Assembly: GCA_041751095.1 (NCBI GenBank)
Contig: JBGSYC010000097.1
Span: forward strand, 1-64,000
Direction: 5' to 3'
Length of the DNA stretch: 64,000 nt
Origin: JADCRZ01 sp041751095
GTDB taxonomy: Bacteria > Bacteroidota > Bacteroidia > Chitinophagales > Chitinophagaceae
In this document: positions 16,695-24,322 of the stretch, piece after piece
How positions within the stretch are numbered: position 1 is the first letter of the stretch
How the letters are laid out: every line of letters begins with the position of its first letter
Program-made: the position numbers and the translations under genes
Notes under the pieces: generated by a model
What the model was told of the DNA's origin: nothing
The model's input: only the letters and a program-made list of their open reading frames with translations
Database searches by the model: none

Positions 16695-18056
16695 TTATAT
16701 ATCGTATTTACTCAGGCGGCGGTAAAGTGCGGTACGTGTGAGGCCCAGTTCTTTTGCTGCCTGCGTGATATTACCCTTATGTTTTTCTATTACCCGCAGA
16801 ATGGTATTCTTTTCTATCGCGCTTAATTTAAATTCAGGCGGTTCGTTGGTGGCTACCATCACAGATTCAAGAGGAGAAAATATGAGGTCGCGCGCCTGCA
16901 GAACATTTCCGTCGGCCATAATGATGGCACGTTCGATGGTGTATTGTAATTCACGCACATTGCCCGGGTAGTGATAATTTGATAAAATTTCAATTGCTTT
17001 TTCATCAAACTCAAATGCAGGTTTATAATACTTGTTGCTGTAAACGGTACTGAAATGCCGCGCCAGCAAAATGATATCCTTCCCTCTTTTTCTCAATGGA
17101 GGAACGTTTATTTCGACCGTATTAATGCGGTATATCAGGTCTTTTCTGAACCTGTTCTCATTAGCCAGTTCGCTTAGGGGGATATTCGTGGCGCATATCA
17201 GCCGGATGTCAATCGGAACAGGCTGATTTGTTCCGAGCCGCGTTACCTGGCGGTTTTGAAGAACACTCAGAAGCTTTGCCTGCTGGTGCAACGAAATATT
17301 CGCGATCTCATCCAGGAAAAGTGTCCCCTCCCCCGCATCTTCAAACCTGCCCTTACGGTCTTCCCGTGCGTCCGTAAAAGCTCCTTTTTTGTGACCAAAC
17401 AGTTCGCTTTCGAACAATGACTCTGTGAGCGCGCCTACATCAACTTTTACAAAGGGTTTTACATTTCTTAACGATTGCTGGTGGATGGCTTTTGCGATAA
17501 GATCTTTTCCTGTTCCGTTTTCTCCAAGGATCAGGATATTGGCTTCAGTAGGAGCAATCTTGTCGATTTTGTAAAACATCTCCATCATTGTTTCCGACTC
17601 ACCAATGAGTTCTTTGCCGATGAGGGAGTTTCCCTTGATCGCCGGGCCCGGAACTGCCCTGCCGGCACTTTTCCGGTTAAGGGCGTCCTTTATTGTAGTG
17701 ATCAGCTTTTCATTATGCCATGGCTTAACTACAAAGTCAGCCGCCCCTTCTTTGAGCGAACGTACGGCAAGTTCAATATCCCCGTATGCGGTAATCATCA
17801 CTACTGCCGCTTCAGACCTGAATTCCCTTATTTTACGAAGCCAGAACAACCCTTCATTGCCTGTATTGATGGAACTGGTAAAATTCATGTCGAGAAGGAT
17901 GAGGTCGAATGATTGCTCCGATAAAATCGATCTTATATTTTCAGGATTTTTTTCAGTGACAACTTCCTTAACTTCCGTTTTCAACAGAAGCCTTACGGCC
18001 GTAAGTACATCTGTGTCGTCATCAATTACCAGTATACATGAATGTTTTAATAACAT
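16695..18056 (-). CDS. Sigma-54-dependent response regulator (NtrC family)
   Basis: 453-aa regulator: receiver domain (CILVIDDDTDVL, phospho-acceptor Asp56 in LILLDMNF), AAA+ domain about 145-380 (Walker A GENGTGKD, Walker B-like GTLFLDEI) and a C-terminal Fis helix-turn-helix (NITQAAKELGLTRTALYRRL). The sigma-54-contact loop reads GAFTDA instead of GAFTGA. The start is placed at the ATG at 18054-18056, preceded by AAAAAGAGAA; a GTG 30 bases upstream would only add a basic decapeptide. It is divergent from the efflux locus, the most likely target. Confidence 0.92.
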   Translation of the reverse strand: MLLKHSCILVIDDDTDVLTAVRLLLKTEVKEVVTEKNPENIRSILSEQSFDLILLDMNFTSSINTGNEGLFWLRKIREFRSEAAVVMITAYGDIELAVRSLKEGAADFVVKPWHNEKLITTIKDALNRKSAGRAVPGPAIKGNSLIGKELIGESETMMEMFYKIDKIAPTEANILILGENGTGKDLIAKAIHQQSLRNVKPFVKVDVGALTESLFESELFGHKKGAFTDAREDRKGRFEDAGEGTLFLDEIANISLHQQAKLLSVLQNRQVTRLGTNQPVPIDIRLICATNIPLSELANENRFRKDLIYRINTVEINVPPLRKRGKDIILLARHFSTVYSNKYYKPAFEFDEKAIEILSNYHYPGNVRELQYTIERAIIMADGNVLQARDLIFSPLESVMVATNEPPEFKLSAIEKNTILRVIEKHKGNITQAAKELGLTRTALYRRLSKYDI

Positions 18057-18158
18057 AATTCTCTTTTTGATAAATTTCCTGTTCACGTGAAAGGAGGCAA
18101 TTGCAATCTAATAAGATATTTCTTTTTTCAGGCATAGAATGTCGTGGTGCCTTAGCGC

Positions 18159-18172
18159 CGAACCCCGGTTCG
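18159..18172. promoter_or_regulatory. Palindrome, possible regulator binding site
   Basis: CGAACC-CC-GGTTCG is a perfect 6-bp inverted repeat with a 2-bp centre, about 190 bases upstream of the degenerate sigma-54 element. The distance suits an upstream activating sequence. No second copy was noticed, so the assignment is weak. Confidence 0.3.
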
Positions 18173-18348
18173 CCTTCACCGCTAAGTGTTTCAGCAATTG
18201 TACCAACTTGTAAAAGCATGGCACTTAAAATTTTAGAGAATCAGGAAGTACTGCATTGTATCAAAACCGGACACGGGTTGTATTATAAGCGACCGGTGTT
18301 GAAGGATAAACGTGCTTAATGATTTGAAGATCAGTCTATTTATAAAAC

Positions 18349-18364
18349 TGGCATGTTCTTTCTT
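18349..18364 (+). promoter_or_regulatory. Degenerate sigma-54 promoter candidate for the efflux locus
   Basis: TGGCATGTTCTTTCTT matches the -24 half of the sigma-54 consensus (TGGCAYG) and the TT of the -12 half, but the near-invariant GC is CT. If used, transcription would begin near 18375, 17 bases before the adaptor ATG. Position and the divergent NtrC-type gene support it; the -12 mismatch argues against it. Confidence 0.3.
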
Positions 18365-18391
18365 GTTTAACTGAAGAAGCATACAGATGGT

Positions 18392-19687
18392 ATGCTTAGA
18401 ACTGAGAAAAAAAATAAATTTAATTATACAGTGGACAGAGTTATAGCCAAAAAGAAATGGCCGGCGAAACGCATTGCTACTGTGGGCGGGATAGCGGGAA
18501 TCATTATGCTGATCATGGCAAGCTATTTTTTCACCTCAGGCAAAAGCCGGCTTAACGTTAATACCGAACGCATAACGATAAGTGAAATCAGGAAAGGCGC
18601 ATTCCAGGAATTTATCCCGGTTAACGGTATTATTATGCCTGTTACAACCATATACCTTGACGCTGTGGAAGGTGGCCGGGTAGAAGAATTATTTGTAGAG
18701 GATGGGGCGATGACGGCAAAAGGCCAACCTATCCTCCGCCTTGCAAATACCGACCTGGAGCTGAGCCTTGCGAACCAGGAAACAGCTGTATTCGATGTAC
18801 TTACCCAGATGCAAAATACCCGCAACAATGCCGAGCAGAATACCATCCGGCAGTTAAACCAGATGGCTGAAGTGGATAACGCGCTAACTGAAGCCGAAAG
18901 GGTCTATAGCCTAAATAAACACCTTAACGAACAAAAGGTCATCGGCTCGCAGGAATACAAATCCACCGAAAACCTGTACCATTACCAGGTGCGCAGAAAA
19001 AACCTCACGGAAAAAACGCTAAAGCAGGATTCCTTCTCCATGAAACAACAAATCGGCCAGATGGGGGAGTCGTATGAGAGAATGCAGAATGCACTCACGT
19101 TAATGCGAAAGAAAGTCGGCGACCTGATTGTCAGGTCGCCCGTGGAAGGGCAGCTAACGTCTCTTGACGCGGAGATCGGGCAGTCGAAAAATAAAGGCGA
19201 ACGCCTTGGACAGATAGACGTGCTGAGCGGATTTAAGGTGAGGGCTGATATCGATGAGCATTATATCTCCCGGATATTTACCGGCCTCACCGGCGATTTC
19301 AGCTTTGCCAATAAAACCTACCAGCTGAAAATCAGGAAAGTGTTTACCCAGGTAACCAACGGGCGTTTCCAGGTAGATATGGAATTTGTAAGTGAAATTC
19401 CCAAAGGTATCCGAAGAGGACAAACATTGCAGATCCGGCTTGCTCTTGGTGATGAAACCGAAGCTTTATTATTGCCCAAAGGCGGGTTCTACCAGCAAAC
19501 GGGTGGAAACTGGATTTTCAAGGTCAGTGAAAACGGAAATATCGCATACCGGACGGATATCCAGTTAGGAAGGCAAAACCCGGAATATTACGAAATTCTC
19601 CAGGGACTTCAGCCAGGCGATAAGGTAGTGACTTCGAGCTATGAGAATTACGGAACGATGCAGGAGCTGGTGTTGAAGAAGGAGTAG
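18392..19687 (+). CDS. Periplasmic adaptor (HlyD/RND membrane-fusion family) of an efflux system
   Basis: 431-aa adaptor with one N-terminal transmembrane helix (RIATVGGIAGIIMLIMASYFF, about 29-49). A biotinyl-lipoyl-like half motif (VEGGRVEELFVEDGAMTAKGQPILRLAN) near 88-115 pairs with IVRSPVEGQLTSLDAEIGQSKNKGERLGQI near 247-276, and a long helical hairpin lies between. The C-terminal beta-barrel and membrane-proximal domain reach residue 431. It links an inner-membrane transporter to TolC. It is the first gene of the efflux locus; the heptamer array begins 4 bases after its stop. Confidence 0.9.
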   Translation: MLRTEKKNKFNYTVDRVIAKKKWPAKRIATVGGIAGIIMLIMASYFFTSGKSRLNVNTERITISEIRKGAFQEFIPVNGIIMPVTTIYLDAVEGGRVEELFVEDGAMTAKGQPILRLANTDLELSLANQETAVFDVLTQMQNTRNNAEQNTIRQLNQMAEVDNALTEAERVYSLNKHLNEQKVIGSQEYKSTENLYHYQVRRKNLTEKTLKQDSFSMKQQIGQMGESYERMQNALTLMRKKVGDLIVRSPVEGQLTSLDAEIGQSKNKGERLGQIDVLSGFKVRADIDEHYISRIFTGLTGDFSFANKTYQLKIRKVFTQVTNGRFQVDMEFVSEIPKGIRRGQTLQIRLALGDETEALLLPKGGFYQQTGGNWIFKVSENGNIAYRTDIQLGRQNPEYYEILQGLQPGDKVVTSSYENYGTMQELVLKKE

Positions 19688-19691
19688 GTGG

Positions 19692-19768
19692 CAGCTATCG
19701 GCTATCAGCTATCAGCTATCAGCTATCAGCTATCAGCTATCGGCTATCGGCTATCGGCTTTCAGCTAT
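19692..19768 (+). repeat. Tandem array of 11 heptamers (CRGCTAT)
   Basis: Eleven contiguous 7-bp units, mostly CAGCTAT with four CGGCTAT/CGGCTTT variants (units 2, 8, 9 and 10). Each unit carries an AGCT or GGCT core. The array starts 4 bases after the adaptor stop codon and ends 11 bases before the S23-family gene. It is the inverted counterpart of the array at 20232-20287. Confidence 0.95.
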
Positions 19769-19779
19769 GACTATAGCAG

Positions 19780-20127
19780 TCAAAGCTTTTGAGAGTAACT
19801 GTAGATCATTTTTCTGTTTTGTATTATTTTATCGTTTAATTCCTGAAATAGTGTTCTGGAGATATACTCTAAGTCTTTACTTAATAGAAGTTGATACTGT
19901 AATTCCGATGAAGATCCGGCTGCGATCGTAAGAAATCGTTTAAGTTCAGCGTTAGAGTTCCTGCCGCATCCTTCAGCTATGTTTGTTGGAACTGACGCCG
20001 CAGCCTTACGCATTTGCGAAACAAGACCAAATAATTCATGGGATGGAAAAGATCGTGTAACAGAATAAATGCCAAGCGTTAATTCATGACTATTTTGCCA
20101 GATTGAAAGGTGTTCAAAGTTTCGCAT
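19780..20127 (-). CDS. Four-helix-bundle protein, S23/23S rRNA intervening-sequence family
   Basis: 115-aa protein opening with MRNFEHLSIWQNSHELTLGIYSVTRSFP and containing HELFGLVSQMRKAAASVPTNIAEGCGR and ELKRFLTIAAGSSSELQYQLLLSKDL, the family signature. Relatives occur inside 23S rRNA intervening sequences and as the Avd partner of diversity-generating retroelements; Avd-type proteins form basic pentameric barrels that bind nucleic acid. No 23S gene or reverse transcriptase is here. The gene faces against the surrounding efflux genes and is bracketed by inverted heptamer arrays. Its cellular role is unknown. Confidence 0.88.
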   Translation of the reverse strand: MRNFEHLSIWQNSHELTLGIYSVTRSFPSHELFGLVSQMRKAAASVPTNIAEGCGRNSNAELKRFLTIAAGSSSELQYQLLLSKDLEYISRTLFQELNDKIIQNRKMIYSYSQKL

Positions 20128-20231
20128 ACATTGCTTATAAAAGTAGAATGTTTATCTCAGTGGCACTATGGGGAAACCTCAGTATTTAATGATGAAATCC
20201 CCTTATTAAAATTAAAAACTCTGAATTACTG

Positions 20232-20287
20232 AAAGCTGAAAGCTGAAAGCTGATAGCTGATAGCTGAAAGCTGATAGCTGAAAGCTG
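20232..20287 (-). repeat. Tandem array of 8 heptamers, inverted relative to the left array
   Basis: Eight contiguous 7-bp units of AAAGCTG or ATAGCTG, the reverse complements of CAGCTTT and CAGCTAT. In order they are AAA, AAA, AAA, ATA, ATA, AAA, ATA, AAA followed by GCTG. The array ends 23 bases before the first ABC ATPase ATG. With the array at 19692-19768 it can form a long stem enclosing the S23-family gene. Confidence 0.95.
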
Positions 20288-20310
20288 ATTTCCAAATTAA
20301 TAACCCAACC

Positions 20311-20988
20311 ATGATCAAAATTTCCGAACTGGAAAAAATCTACCGCACTGAAGATGTTGAGACGATTGCTCTCAACAAATTATCTTTTGAAGTGCAGGAA
20401 GGTGAATTTGTGGCCGTGATGGGGCCGTCAGGCTGCGGCAAGTCCACGCTATTGAATATTGTAGGCTTGCTTGACGATCCCGATAGCGGAAGCTTTCTTT
20501 TTAACGGCATTGAAGTTGCCCGGTTCAATGAACGAAAACGGGCAGAATTGCGCAAGCGTAACATCGGGTTTGTATTTCAAAGCTTTAACCTGATAGACGA
20601 ACTGACGGTTTTTGAAAACGTTGAACTGCCCCTCATTTACCTTGGCGTGAAATCTCCCGATAGAAAAACGCGCGTTGAAACAGTGCTCGACAAAATGCAG
20701 ATCATGCACCGCAGAAACCATTACCCACAGCAGCTTTCGGGCGGGCAGCAGCAACGTGTGGCTGTAGCAAGGGCCGTCGTTAACAATCCCAAACTTATCC
20801 TCGCCGACGAACCTACAGGTAACCTCGATTCGTCGAACGGTAATGAAGTGATGCAGTTACTGACAGATCTTAATGAAAAAGGTACGACGATCATTATGGT
20901 CACCCACTCAGAACATGATGCCAGGTTCAGCCACCGTATCATACGCATGCTCGACGGGCAGACTGTTTTAGAGAATATTATGGTGTGA
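20311..20988 (+). CDS. ABC transporter ATPase (LolD/MacB type)
   Basis: 225-aa nucleotide-binding subunit. Walker A GPSGCGKST at about 38-46, Q-loop VFQSFNLIDELTV near 90, signature LSGGQQQRVAVARA near 142, Walker B LILADEPTGNLDS near 162 and switch His in VTHSEHD are all intact. The sequence groups with lipoprotein or macrolide-type exporters. Its start lies just after the right heptamer array, so the element forms its immediate upstream region. The permease it should energise is not in this window. Confidence 0.92.
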   Translation: MIKISELEKIYRTEDVETIALNKLSFEVQEGEFVAVMGPSGCGKSTLLNIVGLLDDPDSGSFLFNGIEVARFNERKRAELRKRNIGFVFQSFNLIDELTVFENVELPLIYLGVKSPDRKTRVETVLDKMQIMHRRNHYPQQLSGGQQQRVAVARAVVNNPKLILADEPTGNLDSSNGNEVMQLLTDLNEKGTTIIMVTHSEHDARFSHRIIRMLDGQTVLENIMV

Positions 20989-21241
20989 TGAAGGGAGTTT
21001 AACGCATGGCGGTAATATTCAATTGCAGATTTTAGATTGGCAACTGACGATATTTTGCAAAAAGGTATTTACTTAGAAATCGTATATCCATTGATGTTAT
21101 CTCTGAAATCTGAAATCGCCAGCCCGAAGTCGACTGTGCTTTCCGCATTGATTTTGGGTCAGGCCCCGTAAAAAGCCTCCGGGCAGAATAAAACGGGGTC
21201 ACTCATAAAAAAAGGAAACAGAAAAAACATAAACGTTTGTC
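20989..21241. other. Intergenic region with dispersed repeat words and a GC palindrome
   Basis: The 253-base gap between the two ATPase genes is long for an operon. It contains AGATTTTAGATTGGCA near 21033 facing CTGAAATCTGAAATCGCCA near 21104, a loose inverted pair. It also contains CCCCGT (21164-21169) facing ACGGGG (21193-21198) around a small GC hairpin. These look like decayed palindromic elements; no gene is seen. Confidence 0.45.
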
Positions 21242-21922
21242 ATGCTTGAAATACAACATCTCTCAAAATGGTACAGCGTCAGGGCGAACCGGACTTTTAT
21301 CTTAAAGGATATCAACCTCAATGTTAATGCCGGAGAATTTCTTTCGATCATGGGCCCTTCGGGTTCTGGCAAATCAACACTTCTGAATATTATCGGCATG
21401 CTGGACGATGCTTCTGAAGGAGAGTACAATTTTATGGGAGAAGCAGTTCATAAGTTAAAGGAAAAACAGCGGTCGAATTTATACAAGCAATATATCGGCT
21501 TTGTATTCCAGGCGTACCACCTTATTGACGAATTGACGGTATACGAGAATATCGAAACACCACTGATATACCAGGATATTAAATCTTCGGAAAGAAAGGC
21601 TATGGTAGCGGATATGCTCGACAGATTTCAGATCGTCGGAAAGAAAGACCTGTTTCCTACCCAGCTTTCCGGAGGGCAGCAGCAGCTTGTTGGTATTGCC
21701 CGCGCATTGATCGTAAAGCCTAAGTTATTGCTGGCTGATGAGCCAACGGGGAATCTTAACTCACGGCAGGGCGAGGAGATCATGGAATTGTTCAAAGATC
21801 TGAACAAAGACGGAGTGGCCATTATACAGGTGACTCATTCTGAAAAAAACGCGGGTTACGGATCAAGAATAATTCATCTTCTTGATGGAAGAATAGCGGA
21901 GCAAATGCCCGCTGCAACTTGA
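21242..21922 (+). CDS. ABC transporter ATPase (LolD/MacB type), second copy
   Basis: 226-aa nucleotide-binding subunit related to the gene at 20311. Walker A GPSGSGKST, Q-loop VFQAYHLIDELTVYEN, signature LSGGQQQLVGIARA, Walker B LLLADEPTGNLNS and switch His in VTHSEKN are intact. Signature position R is L, and the D after GNL is N, mild departures from the first copy. Two different ATPases could form a heterodimer or serve separate permeases. TolC follows 83 bases downstream. Confidence 0.92.
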   Translation: MLEIQHLSKWYSVRANRTFILKDINLNVNAGEFLSIMGPSGSGKSTLLNIIGMLDDASEGEYNFMGEAVHKLKEKQRSNLYKQYIGFVFQAYHLIDELTVYENIETPLIYQDIKSSERKAMVADMLDRFQIVGKKDLFPTQLSGGQQQLVGIARALIVKPKLLLADEPTGNLNSRQGEEIMELFKDLNKDGVAIIQVTHSEKNAGYGSRIIHLLDGRIAEQMPAAT

Positions 21923-22005
21923 TTTGCCCGTGGTACTCCACTTTCAGGCTTTCAATTCACAGCCCATTCCATAAAAGAAAAAGATAAAATTAGTACGGGC
22001 CCCTT

Positions 22006-23424
22006 ATGAGAAAAGTATTCATTATACCCCTTCTTCACTTTCTGTCGTTAGCTGCCATTGCACAGGGTGATAAGCTTACGTTACGCCAAAGCGTGGACAC
22101 AGCCATTGCAAATAACCTTGACGTGAAGCAAAGCGACCTGCAATTGCAAGCCGCGAAAATATACATGAAGCAGGCCCGGACAAACGTATTGCCTGACCTC
22201 TTTGGGAACATGGGTCACGGGATAAATCAGGGACGCAGCATTGACCCTTTTACAAACAGTTATATCAACCAGCAGGTGAATTATGCAAATTATAGCCTGG
22301 GAACAAGCATGACCTTGTTTAATGGCGGACGTTTACAGAACTCCATCAGACAAAATGCTTTGGGTTACGAAGCCGCAAGGTTTGAGCTTGAGCAGGCAAA
22401 GGAAAATCTTACGTTAAACGTTATTCTTGCTTACCTGCAGATACTGAATAATGAAGACCAGGTTGCCCAGGCAAAAAACCAGGCCGATGTAACCCGAAGG
22501 CAGGTTCAACGCCTCGAAATCCTTAATAAATCCGGAGCGGTGACGCCTGCCCTGTTCTACGACCTTAAAGGGCAGCTTGCCAATGATGAACTCTCCTATA
22601 TCAATAATCAGAATACATTAAACGGAGCCCGTCTAACATTGTCGCAGCTCATGAATGTGCCTTTCAATAAAAACGTTCAGCTGGAAAAGCTTACAGCTGA
22701 TCAGCTCAACACAGGGTATGATAGCACTCCTGACCAGATTTACGAGCAGGCCCTCAATAACCTGGCGATTGTCAAAGCTGCAGAATACCGGCGCCAGAGC
22801 GCTGAAAAAGGGGTAAAAGTGGCAAAGGCTGATTTTTTTCCAAGGGTTGCTTTAGGGGGCAACCTCTTTACAAATTATTCCAGCGCAGCGAGAAAGGATG
22901 TTTTTACAAGCGCCATCGAATTACCATCGGGAGATTTTGTAGAAGTGGGAGGCACAAAACTTCCGGTAGTAACAACACAAAAAAACTACCTGCCGGAAAA
23001 GATCAGGTATGCCGATCAGTTTAATAACAATTACAGTACTTCAGTGAGCATTGCCATCAGGATTCCTATACTAAACACCTTTCGTGCAAAAAACCAGCTC
23101 GCCCTGGCCAGAATCGACCTGAAGAATACGCAGTTCATCGCCGAAACACGAAAGGTTCAATTAAAGCAATCTATCGAACAGGCATATTTTAATGTTGTTG
23201 CTGCCTACCAGCGTTATACAACATTAGTTCAGCAGGTGGATGATTTTGCTGAATCATTCAGGTCGGCAGAAATCAGATTTAATGTCGGGGCATCTACAGA
23301 GGTAGACTATATGATCGCCAAAAACAATCTCGACCGGGCAAACATCAACCTTATTATTGCAAAATACGATTACATTCTCCGGGCTAAAATACTTGATTAT
23401 TACCAGGGGAAGCTGATCTTCTGA
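22006..23424 (+). CDS. TolC-family outer-membrane efflux protein
   Basis: 472-aa protein with a signal peptide (MRKVFIIPLLHFLSLAAIAQ) and two OEP repeats. The first begins LTLRQSVDTAIANNLDVKQSDLQLQAAKIYMKQAR; the second is in the C-terminal half with SVSIAIRIPILNTFRAKNQLALARIDL and ends in VDYMIAKNNLDRANINLIIAKYDYILRAKILDYYQG. TolC trimers form the outer-membrane duct for the adaptor and transporter. It closes the efflux gene set. Confidence 0.92.
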   Translation: MRKVFIIPLLHFLSLAAIAQGDKLTLRQSVDTAIANNLDVKQSDLQLQAAKIYMKQARTNVLPDLFGNMGHGINQGRSIDPFTNSYINQQVNYANYSLGTSMTLFNGGRLQNSIRQNALGYEAARFELEQAKENLTLNVILAYLQILNNEDQVAQAKNQADVTRRQVQRLEILNKSGAVTPALFYDLKGQLANDELSYINNQNTLNGARLTLSQLMNVPFNKNVQLEKLTADQLNTGYDSTPDQIYEQALNNLAIVKAAEYRRQSAEKGVKVAKADFFPRVALGGNLFTNYSSAARKDVFTSAIELPSGDFVEVGGTKLPVVTTQKNYLPEKIRYADQFNNNYSTSVSIAIRIPILNTFRAKNQLALARIDLKNTQFIAETRKVQLKQSIEQAYFNVVAAYQRYTTLVQQVDDFAESFRSAEIRFNVGASTEVDYMIAKNNLDRANINLIIAKYDYILRAKILDYYQGKLIF

Positions 23425-23624
23425 TCCTGGGATAATGTCAGAACATCCTGGCGCACCCCCGTGAGTGTTTCGAAAGCTGAACCATCAGTTTCCCGCGATC
23501 TCGAAGATTATCATGTATGTGTCCGGTCATACGCGTCAGTACAAGTACTTGTCCATTAATAAGGTTTGGTAAAACAGGTAATTGCTTTAAAGTGCTGAAG
23601 TAATGTAGTACTTTTATTACAGAA

Positions 23625-23700
23625 GCGGTAGTAGTTCAGTTGGTAGAACATCAGCTTCCCAAGCTGAGGGCCGAGGGTTCGAGTCCCTTCTACCGCTCCA
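23625..23700 (+). tRNA. tRNA-Gly (anticodon CCC)
   Basis: The 76-base sequence folds as a standard cloverleaf: acceptor GCGGTAG with CTACCGC, D-arm with AGTTGGTAGA, anticodon stem TCAGC/GCTGA around TTCCCAA (anticodon CCC at positions 34-36), and T-arm GAGGGTTCGAGTCCCTT. The 3' CCA is encoded (23698-23700). The last 11 bases are overlapped on the other strand by the end of the unknown gene at 23690. Confidence 0.95.
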
Positions 23701-24304
23701 GCAACCCTTTAACAAGGCTTTTCCACTGAGGAGTAGACAATCCCAACATTGCGCCGACAGCAACTACTGCATTCCTGATCTTGTCAACAATGCCTTCTGC
23801 CTCTGTGTTTGGGAGTTCATTCCTGCCATGAACACTGGCTGTCACTTCATTTCCATCACGTTCTACAGAAAACGAACTGGTAGCAGTATCCTTGAAGAAA
23901 TGTGCGGTATCCTCGCTCCCTTTCTGTGGATTTTGTGCCGGCCTCACCCTTATGGCGTAGGCCTCTGAATCGCCCACGGGATCACTCCTGTCGTCGATCT
24001 CCTCAATTCGTACCCAATCATAACCTTCGCCTTCACTATTATCCGGCGCGGGGATGTTGATCTTAAAGTGATCGCCTTGCTGTAATTTCCTGTTGATTTC
24101 ATTTCCGTTGCTGTCTGTGAGCATAAACCGGGCTGATGCCGCCCCACAGATCGTGTGCCATGCATTTATATTCTGAAGCCTTTCCTTTGCTAAATTAAAG
24201 AGTTGAGCGGCTGTTCGTGAATCATCAGCCGTAACCGTATGACTGGTATCTGTTTTAGCACCCGTTTTTTGTTCAGGGATGGTCTTTTCTATGTCTTTAG
24301 CCAT
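23690..24304 (-). CDS. Hypothetical protein of unknown function
   Basis: 204-aa soluble protein, no signal peptide. The middle (ASARFMLTDSNGNEINRKLQQGDHFKINIP, DWVRIEEIDDRSDPVGDSEAYAIRVRPAQNPQ, SSFSVERDGNEVTASVHGRNELPNTEAEGIVDKIRN) is rich in beta strands and ends with a hydrophobic VVAVGAMLGL and QWKSLVKGLLE. I do not recognise the family. Its final codons and TAG stop are antisense to the tRNA-Gly acceptor end. A strong sigma-54-like promoter sits directly upstream. Confidence 0.7.
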   Translation of the reverse strand: MAKDIEKTIPEQKTGAKTDTSHTVTADDSRTAAQLFNLAKERLQNINAWHTICGAASARFMLTDSNGNEINRKLQQGDHFKINIPAPDNSEGEGYDWVRIEEIDDRSDPVGDSEAYAIRVRPAQNPQKGSEDTAHFFKDTATSSFSVERDGNEVTASVHGRNELPNTEAEGIVDKIRNAVVAVGAMLGLSTPQWKSLVKGLLER

Positions 24305-24322
24305 AATTTTTTTCTTAACACA

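Larger units (their letters stand above)
18057..18391. other. Divergent intergenic control region of regulator and efflux locus
   Basis: These 335 bases separate the regulator (minus) from the membrane-fusion gene (plus). Short reading frames on both strands here show no family resemblance and overlap each other. The region contains a CGAACC/GGTTCG palindrome at 18159-18172 and a degenerate sigma-54-type element at 18349-18364, a layout expected for enhancer and promoter of an NtrC-controlled operon. Confidence 0.5.
19692..20287. mobile_element. Heptamer-flanked S23-family gene, candidate minimal element
   Basis: A 596-bp unit fills the gap between the adaptor and the first ATPase gene: an 11-unit heptamer array, an opposite-strand four-helix-bundle gene, then an 8-unit array in inverted orientation. 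The arrays act as imperfect terminal inverted repeats. No transposase or reverse transcriptase is inside. Calling it mobile is inference from the symmetrical flanks and from its place inside a same-strand gene set. Confidence 0.4.

Noticed and set aside
18211..18230. ATGGCACTTAAAATTTTAG as a sigma-54 promoter
   Set aside because: It has TGGCAC but lacks the GC of the -12 half at the required spacing, and lies 170 bases from the start codon.
18022..18319. Frames on both strands (18101-18319 plus, 18022-18219 minus) between the regulator and the adaptor genes
   Set aside because: They overlap each other, have odd composition and no motif, and cover the expected control region of two divergent operons.
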